Shown here: piece after piece, positions 3,903 to 8,105 of the stretch | Position numbering within the stretch: the stretch's first letter is position 1 | How the letters are laid out: the number at the start of each line of letters is the position of its first letter | Assembly: GCA_025963265.1 (NCBI GenBank) | Contig: JAOPUY010000158.1 | Location: 1-8,105, forward strand | Reading direction: 5' to 3' | Length of the DNA: 8,105 bases | DNA from: Frankiales bacterium | GTDB lineage: Bacteria > Actinomycetota > Actinomycetes > Mycobacteriales > Jatrophihabitantaceae | The notes under the pieces: model-generated | Seen by the model: the letters and a program-made list of their open reading frames with translations, nothing else | Databases searched by the model: none | Told to the model about the DNA's origin: nothing | Position numbers and translations under genes: made by a program

Positions 3903-6137
3903 CTAGCGGACGAGCGTTGAGTCGACCGAAGCGCGTTCGTCAGTCTCGCGATCTTCGTGCGGTTCGACCGACAGGCGAGGCGTGATGCGCTCCAGCCAGC
4001 GGGGGTAGTACCAGTTGGCCTTGCCGAAGATGTGCATCAGCGACGGCACCAGCATCGTCCGCAGGATGAACGCGTCGAGGAACACCGCCGTGGCCAGGCC
4101 GGTGCCGAAGATCTTGATCGGGCGCCCCGGCGTGAGCAGGAAGCCCAAGAAGACGGCGATCATGATCAGGGCGGCGGCGGTGATGATGCCTCCGGTCTCG
4201 GCCTGGCCGACCGTCACGGCGCGCCGGTTGGACTCGGTGTGCACCCACTCCTCGTGCATGCGGCTGACCAGGAAGACCTGGTAGTCCATCGAGAGGCCGA
4301 ACAGGATCGCGAAGAGCATCACCGGTATCCAGGCGTCGATCGGCCCACCGGGTCCGGCGCCCATGGCGTCTGAGCCCCACCCCCATTGGAAGATCGCGAC
4401 CGCCAAGCCAAATGAGCCCGCGGCGGCCAGCAGGTTCATCACCGCGGCCGTGAGCGGGATGAGCAGGCTGCGGAACGCGATCATCAGCAGGATGAATGAG
4501 AGGCCGACGACGACCCCGATGAAGAGCGGCATCTTGCGGCCCAGGACCTTGGCGAAGTCGACGTTGATCGCGGTGTCGCCATAGGTGTAGATGCGGTTCG
4601 GAGTCCACTGATAAAGCGGCGGCAGGACGTCCGAGCGCAAGTGCCGCACGAGCTGATAAGTCTTCTCTGACTGCGGCGAGGTCGTCGTCTTGAACGACAC
4701 GAACGCGATGCCCTTGGCCAAAGGCACGGCGGCCAGGCTGGTCGGGTCAACGCCGGGAGTCGCGGCGAGGGTGGCTGACACCTTCTGCAGGTAGGCGCTG
4801 TCGTTAGCGCCCGGGCCGCTGACCACGGCTTCGAGGGTCGAGTTGTAGCCGACTCCGAACTCGGAGCTGATGAGGTCGTACCCGATCCGGGTCGTCGAGC
4901 CCTTGGGGTCGCTGCTTTGGTCGCTGTTGCCCAGCTGCAGGGAGAAGAACGGAATGGCCAACACGACCATCACGATTGCGGCGCCGATCGCCACGACGAC
5001 GCGGCGGTTGGCGATGAACTGCGACCAGCGGGCCCAGAAGCCGACCGGCTCGTCGTCGATGAATTGTCCGGCTCGGACTGCCGCTCGCTGTCGCCGCGGT
5101 AGCACCTTCATGCCGAAGAGGCTCAGCAGGGCCGGCAGCAATGTGAGTGACGCGGCCATGGTGAAGGCCACCGCGAGCGCGGTGGCCACGGCCATGCCGT
5201 TGAAGAAGCTGACGCCGAGGGCGAGCAGGCCGAGGATGGCGATGCAGACGGTCGTGCCGGCGAAGAGCACCGCCCGACCCGAGGTGTTGACGGCGGTCAC
5301 GATCGACTCGGCCATGGGCATGCCGCGCCGCAGGTTTCGTCGGTGGCGGGTGACGATGAACAAGGCGTAGTCCACCCCGACGCCGATGACCATCAGTTCG
5401 GCCAGGTAGGGCGTGATGTTGGAGACGTTGATGGCGTGGCTGAGGATGTAGATCACGCCCAGGCCCCCGATGAGCGCGACCGCGGCGCTGGCTATCGGCA
5501 GCAGGGTCGCGGCGACCGTGCGGAACACCAGGGCCAGGATGATCAGGGCGGCCGCAAAGCCGATGAAGACTGAGGCGCCCGAGCCGGTGCTCTGCCCGAT
5601 GCTGGCGAACGCGTTGCCGGTGAACTCGACCTGAAGCGAATCGCTGCGGAGCTTCTTCAGCGTGTCGTAGGTGTCGGTGAATTGTTTCGGCGCGTAGTGG
5701 TTGTTCTGGTAAGCGATCGTGATGAGCGCCGTCGAGGAGTCGCGATCGCTGTTGAGCAGCTTCGGGTTGCCGGGGCCTATCGCCGCGTTCTTTGAGCAGT
5801 CGATCGACTGCCAGGGCGTTGCGATCAGCGCAACGTAGTCATTCGCGCTGCAGAGCCCGACCAGTGTCGACTGCAGCCCGCTGGGCGCGCCGGTGAAGGC
5901 GGAGTTGTTCTTGTTCTTCAAGACCACCGTGCCCGACACGCCGTTTTGGTTGTCCAGCCCGGCGTCCTTGAGCAGAGTCGCGACACTGGCGGTCTCGGTG
6001 TGCGGGAGGCTGAACGTGTCCTTGTAGGCCGACCCTCCGATCGCGCCCGCGATGCCCTGCGCGGCCACGATCAGGATTAGCCACCCAGCGATCACGAACC
6101 ACCGGCGACGGACTGCGAATTCGGCGACGGTCTTCAA
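3903..6137 (-). CDS. MMPL-family (RND superfamily) transporter
   Basis: This 744-aa membrane transporter has the MmpL layout. TM1 is at about 13-31, a periplasmic porter domain at 32-186, TM2-6 at about 187-342, a cytoplasmic linker at 343-375, TM7 at about 379-400, a second porter domain at 401-536 and TM8-12 at about 537-700. The paired Asp-Tyr motifs of proton-driven MmpL proteins are present: Asp256-Tyr257 in VIGVGVDYALF and Asp618-Tyr619 in LFGLSMDYQVF. The ANWYYPRWLERI end is typical of the family. MmpL proteins export lipids, siderophores or other hydrophobic compounds using the proton gradient. The substrate here is unknown, and the protein lacks the long C-terminal domain of MmpL3. 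The start codon is TTG, chosen because GAGGAG lies 5 nt upstream and the N-terminus MKTVAEFAVRRRWFVI suits the family. It is transcribed toward the clpP operon but ends 142 bp short of it. Confidence 0.93.
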   Translation of the reverse strand: MKTVAEFAVRRRWFVIAGWLILIVAAQGIAGAIGGSAYKDTFSLPHTETASVATLLKDAGLDNQNGVSGTVVLKNKNNSAFTGAPSGLQSTLVGLCSANDYVALIATPWQSIDCSKNAAIGPGNPKLLNSDRDSSTALITIAYQNNHYAPKQFTDTYDTLKKLRSDSLQVEFTGNAFASIGQSTGSGASVFIGFAAALIILALVFRTVAATLLPIASAAVALIGGLGVIYILSHAINVSNITPYLAELMVIGVGVDYALFIVTRHRRNLRRGMPMAESIVTAVNTSGRAVLFAGTTVCIAILGLLALGVSFFNGMAVATALAVAFTMAASLTLLPALLSLFGMKVLPRRQRAAVRAGQFIDDEPVGFWARWSQFIANRRVVVAIGAAIVMVVLAIPFFSLQLGNSDQSSDPKGSTTRIGYDLISSEFGVGYNSTLEAVVSGPGANDSAYLQKVSATLAATPGVDPTSLAAVPLAKGIAFVSFKTTTSPQSEKTYQLVRHLRSDVLPPLYQWTPNRIYTYGDTAINVDFAKVLGRKMPLFIGVVVGLSFILLMIAFRSLLIPLTAAVMNLLAAAGSFGLAVAIFQWGWGSDAMGAGPGGPIDAWIPVMLFAILFGLSMDYQVFLVSRMHEEWVHTESNRRAVTVGQAETGGIITAAALIMIAVFLGFLLTPGRPIKIFGTGLATAVFLDAFILRTMLVPSLMHIFGKANWYYPRWLERITPRLSVEPHEDRETDERASVDSTLVR

Positions 6138-6142
6138 CAGAA

Positions 6143-6148
6143 CTCCTC
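6143..6148 (-). promoter_or_regulatory. ribosome binding site of the MMPL gene
   Basis: On the minus strand GAGGAG precedes TTG by 5 nt. This fixes the unusual TTG start at 6137. Confidence 0.75.
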
Positions 6149-6418
6149 GGATAGTGACTTGAGGGGACTTGGCGCTGCGTTGAGCGCAAAGTCGCCCGTG
6201 GCGGTGTCAGTAACCACTTACAGGCTGCCTCGATTTTCTCCGTGCGTCGAACGAATTTGGGCGACACGCCGTCGCAATCTGGGTTTAGCCGGGATCGGCG
6301 GGTGACCGATCTACCGGTAACCGACCCTTAGCGGTAATTATCCCCGGGGTGGGCGAACGCCACAGCGGCCCTCGCCCGCTCACTCTGGCGGGGTGAGGCC
6401 GGGGCGGCGAGCGATCTC
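6149..6418. other. divergent intergenic region between MMPL and the RDD operon
   Basis: I see no gene here. On the minus strand GATAAT (6342-6337) matches the -10 consensus at five of six positions and could drive the MMPL gene with a leader of nearly 200 nt, but no -35 is convincing. Small palindromes TACCGGTA (6312-6319) and CCCCGGGG (6342-6349) flank an A/T-rich patch. CGGTAA occurs twice, at 6315-6320 and 6332-6337. GCGCT-N6-AGCGC lies at 6172-6187. No adjacent regulator gene explains these. Confidence 0.3.
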
Positions 6419-6424
6419 TAGCGT
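6419..6424 (+). promoter_or_regulatory. -10 box of a probable leaderless transcript (RDD operon)
   Basis: TAGCGT fits TANNNT and lies exactly 6 nt before the GTG at 6431, the same geometry as at the popR-like gene. No ribosome binding site precedes the GTG, so a leaderless mRNA is likely, and this supports the GTG start. Confidence 0.45.
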
Positions 6425-6430
6425 GGGCTC

Positions 6431-7039
6431 GTGATCTCCCCGACCGTGAGCGCCGACGTCGACGGGCCGGTCGTCGTCGGCGCGGTCGCGTTTCGGATGC
6501 CCGCGGCGGTCGATATCGGCGTCGACGTGTTCGTGAGCGCGACCCGGCAGGCGAAGGCGGTCGGTCGAGTCGGATTCGCCGTAGCCGCGCCGTTGGCCGG
6601 TCTCGCGTTGCGCCCGGCCCGGCTGCTGCAGCGCCGCTGGTCACTGGCGTCGGGGCCGGTGCGCGCCGAGCAGGGCCGGCAGCTGCGGTTGGCCGGTGAG
6701 CAGCAGGCGGTCGAGTTCGTCAGCCGCTGGTTGCCGGTGATCATCGACCGGGCCCTCGACCGCGTCGACGTCACCCAACTCGTGCTCGACCACGTGCAGC
6801 TTGAGCGCATCATCGCCCGGCTCGACGTGGTCGGCATCGCCCGCGAGGTGATCGACGAGCTCGACCTGCCGGAGATCATCCGCGAGTCCAGCAGCTCCAT
6901 GGCGTCGGAGACTGTGGTCGGCGTCCGGTTGCGCGGCGTCGAGGCCGACGAGCGGGTCGGCCGGATCTTGGACCGAGTGCTGCTGCGACGAAACAGCCGC
7001 GTCGCCGCCGATGGAGTCGGGCCGGATGGCCTCGCCTGA
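6431..7039 (+). CDS. conserved-type hypothetical protein with degenerate leucine/aspartate repeats, paired with RDD protein
   Basis: This 202-aa protein starts with GTG. The N-terminal part (about 1-40) is unremarkable, followed by a weakly hydrophobic Ala-rich stretch (about 43-60) that might touch the membrane and a basic segment (61-87). Residues about 100-150 form degenerate repeats with regularly spaced Ile/Val/Leu and Asp: DRALDRVDVTQLVLDHV, then LERIIARLDVVGIAREVI, then DELDLPEIIRES. Next comes SSSMASETVVGVRLRGVEADERVGRILDR (154-182). I recall this layout from actinobacterial proteins encoded directly before RDD-family genes. No biochemical role is known to me. The gene overlaps the RDD gene by 14 nt, so the two are co-translated and probably work together at the membrane. 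The gene end is sure. The GTG start rests on the -10 box 6 nt upstream. Confidence 0.75.
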   Translation: MISPTVSADVDGPVVVGAVAFRMPAAVDIGVDVFVSATRQAKAVGRVGFAVAAPLAGLALRPARLLQRRWSLASGPVRAEQGRQLRLAGEQQAVEFVSRWLPVIIDRALDRVDVTQLVLDHVQLERIIARLDVVGIAREVIDELDLPEIIRESSSSMASETVVGVRLRGVEADERVGRILDRVLLRRNSRVAADGVGPDGLA

Positions 7040-7544
7040 TCACCTGCTGTCCGTGCCCGTCCAAGCCCGGTCCTTCCAGGGCCGAGCGGCTGGCATCGTG
7101 ACCCGGGTCGCCGCGGCCAGCATCGATTTCATCGTGGTCATCGCCATTCTCGGCGCGATCTACACCGGCATCGCGGCCGTGACCTTCATCGTGCACCCTT
7201 CGAGCTTTCACTGGCCGCAGAACCTCGGCTGGAGCGTGCCGGTCGTCGGGTTCGGCATCGGCGTGCCCTACCTCGCGCTGAGCTGGTGCACCAGCGGGCG
7301 CAGCTATGGGGCGACCGTGCTGGGCTTGCGAGTGCTAGGCCGCGGAGGTTGCCGACTCGGGTTCGGCCGAGCGCTGGCGCGAGCGGCGCTGTGCGTCGTG
7401 TTCCCGCTCGGCCTGTTCTGGGTCCCGTTCAGTCGCGACAACCGCTCCCTGCAAGATCTGCTGCTGCGCACGACCGCCGTCTATGACTGGTCCGCCGTCC
7501 GGGCGCCGGCCGATCGCGTGGTCGTCGGCGACCAACTGCGCTGA
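7026..7544 (+). CDS. RDD-family membrane protein
   Basis: This 172-aa RDD-domain protein carries the family's Arg and two Asp: Arg27 and Asp34 in IVTRVAAASIDFIVV (first membrane helix, about 25-54) and Asp144 in NRSLQDLLLRTTAVY near the C-terminus. Other hydrophobic segments are at about 69-88 and 117-135. The loop GRSYGATVLGLRVLGRGG (91-108) matches the conserved T.GK..LGLRVV-like loop of the family, with Ala-Thr in place of the usual Gly-Lys. The role of RDD proteins is poorly defined; some act in ion exchange or stress tolerance. I chose the ATG at 7026 because GGAG (7013-7016) lies 9 nt upstream. The ATG at 7011 would add five residues (MESGR) and lacks a ribosome binding site. The gene overlaps its upstream partner by 14 nt. 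Confidence 0.85.
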   Translation: MASPDHLLSVPVQARSFQGRAAGIVTRVAAASIDFIVVIAILGAIYTGIAAVTFIVHPSSFHWPQNLGWSVPVVGFGIGVPYLALSWCTSGRSYGATVLGLRVLGRGGCRLGFGRALARAALCVVFPLGLFWVPFSRDNRSLQDLLLRTTAVYDWSAVRAPADRVVVGDQLR

Positions 7545-7557
7545 GTCACCGGCTTGG

Positions 7558-7571
7558 TGCCTGCGCAGGCA
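7558..7571. repeat. 14-bp perfect palindrome after the RDD gene
   Basis: TGCCTGCGCAGGCA is a perfect palindrome beginning 14 bp after the RDD stop, followed by AGGCC. It may be a weak terminator hairpin or an operator site. It lies too far (over 200 bp) from the MFS start to be its proximal operator. Confidence 0.3.
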
Positions 7572-7685
7572 GGCCGACGGCGCCCGGTCCGGTGCATGGT
7601 CGCTAATGGACGCCGTTCTCGCGTTGCAGCCAGCCGGAATCTCACCGGGGCCGCTGACGTGATCTCACATCTCCCGCTAACGGCC

Positions 7686-7784
7686 ATGACGACGAGGCGG
7701 AACGACGCCAGGCTGGAGGTGCTAGCGAACAACCGATTCATTGCCCCTCGCGAGACGAGCACGATGACCGGCGACGGCGAGTAG
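7686..7784 (+). CDS. possible 32-aa leader ORF upstream of the MFS transporter
   Basis: An ATG-started ORF of 32 codons (MTTRRNDARLEVLANNRF...) has a TAG stop that overlaps the ribosome binding site of the MFS gene and ends 10 nt before its ATG. That geometry suits a leader peptide controlling translation of a drug transporter. Third positions are GC-rich, but so is the region. It has no clear ribosome binding site of its own, and no homology is recognised. The remainder of 7545-7794 shows no other gene. A longer TTG-started reading of the same frame (from 7554) is less credible. Confidence 0.2.
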   Translation: MTTRRNDARLEVLANNRFIAPRETSTMTGDGE

Positions 7785-7789
7785 GAGAG
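7783..7789 (+). promoter_or_regulatory. ribosome binding site of the MFS transporter
   Basis: AGGAGAG lies 5 nt before the ATG at 7795 and supports that start. It overlaps the stop codon (7782-7784) of the short upstream ORF. Confidence 0.75.
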
Positions 7790-7794
7790 ATCCC

Positions 7795-8105
7795 ATGGCA
7801 TCCACCGAGTTCGTCGCGCCCGTCGCCCGCGCCGCGCGATCCGAGCCGGCCCAGCCCGCTCGGACGGAGCACCGCTGGTGGGCGCTGGCCGTGATCGGCC
7901 TTGGCCAGCTCATGGTGATCCTCGACGCGACGATCGTCACCATCGCACTGCCGTCCGCGCAGCGTGCGCTGCGCTTCAACGACGACGGGCGGCAGTGGAT
8001 CGTCACCGCCTACTCGCTTGCCTTCGGCAGCCTGCTGCTGCTCGGTGGCCGGCTGTCCGACCTCATCGGACGAAAGCGGACCTTCATCATCGGCGTCGTC
8101 GGCTT
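7795..8105 (+). CDS. DHA2-type MFS multidrug transporter (EmrB/QacA), N-terminal part
   Basis: The first 103 residues of a 14-helix-type major facilitator transporter; the gene continues past the window. After a polar N-terminus (1-27), TM1 (about 29-51) carries LDATIVTIALPSAQ, the DHA2-family signature with Asp44. The next segment RQWIVTAYSLAFGSLLLL is TM2 (about 67-84). It is followed by MFS motif A, GRLSDLIGRKR (85-95), in the cytoplasmic loop. These proteins export drugs, antibiotics or dyes by proton antiport. The substrate is unknown. The start is supported by AGGAGAG 5 nt upstream. A short ORF ends 10 nt before it and might act as a leader. Confidence 0.92.
   Translation, partial: MASTEFVAPVARAARSEPAQPARTEHRWWALAVIGLGQLMVILDATIVTIALPSAQRALRFNDDGRQWIVTAYSLAFGSLLLLGGRLSDLIGRKRTFIIGVVG

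Noticed and set aside
3170..3985. A 271-aa plus-strand ORF opposite the first clpP
   Set aside because: It is antisense to a well-conserved ClpP gene and has low-complexity composition without motifs.
6285..6900. Minus-strand ORFs opposite the RDD-partner gene
   Set aside because: They are Arg/Ser-rich shadow frames; the plus frame has regular repeats, a -10 box and coupling to the RDD gene.
7554..7784. A 76-aa TTG-started ORF before the MFS gene
   Set aside because: It has no ribosome binding site, its first half is random-looking Arg-rich sequence, and it begins within the palindrome region. Only its last 32 codons were kept, as a low-confidence leader ORF.

Overview
The window is high-GC DNA with GC-rich third codon positions, few A/T runs, GTG and TTG starts as well as ATG, and two start codons placed 6 nt after a TANNNT -10 box (leaderless style). 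With a ClgR/PopR-type regulator, paired clpP genes and an MmpL-like transporter, this points to an actinomycete. The genus cannot be told from the sequence. No rRNA, tRNA, CRISPR array, insertion sequence or phage gene is visible.

Layout: (1) 1-174, the 3' end of a thiolase gene, followed by a very strong hairpin (189-220) between it and a convergent four-helix membrane protein gene (277-819, minus). (2) 820-1081, a divergent intergenic region with two perfect inverted repeats, a T8 tract and a likely promoter for an LLM-class (luciferase-like) oxidoreductase (1082-2143, plus). (3) 2144-3902, a self-contained Clp protease module: a small XRE-type activator of the ClgR/PopR family (2220-2543, plus) that meets, tail to tail with a 12-bp overlap, a translationally coupled two-gene clpP operon (3760 down to 2532, minus). 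(4) 3903-6137 (minus), an MMPL/RND transporter with a TTG start and a good ribosome binding site. (5) 6431-7544 (plus), a two-gene operon: a repeat-rich protein of unknown function and an RDD-family membrane protein. (6) 7795 to the end, the start of a DHA2-type MFS drug transporter, preceded by a possible short leader ORF.

The most interesting part is the Clp module. The first ClpP (3140-3760) has an intact Ser-His-Asp triad. The second (2532-3143) keeps His and Asp at canonical spacing but has Ala where the nucleophilic Ser belongs, so it should be a proteolytically dead, ClpR-like partner. The regulator ends in Leu-Ala-Ala, like an ssrA-type degron. Its promoter carries a perfect GTTCGC-N5-GCGAAC palindrome, which matches the ClgR operator. 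The clpP promoter region carries two back-to-back CTGC-N5-GCAG palindromes resembling PopR boxes. Read together, these suggest a cascade: ClgR activates the PopR-like activator, which switches on an accessory, half-inactive ClpP complex, and Clp proteolysis of the activator through its LAA tail resets the switch. The promoter sites and the catalytic substitution are read directly from the sequence. The regulatory wiring is inferred from Streptomyces.
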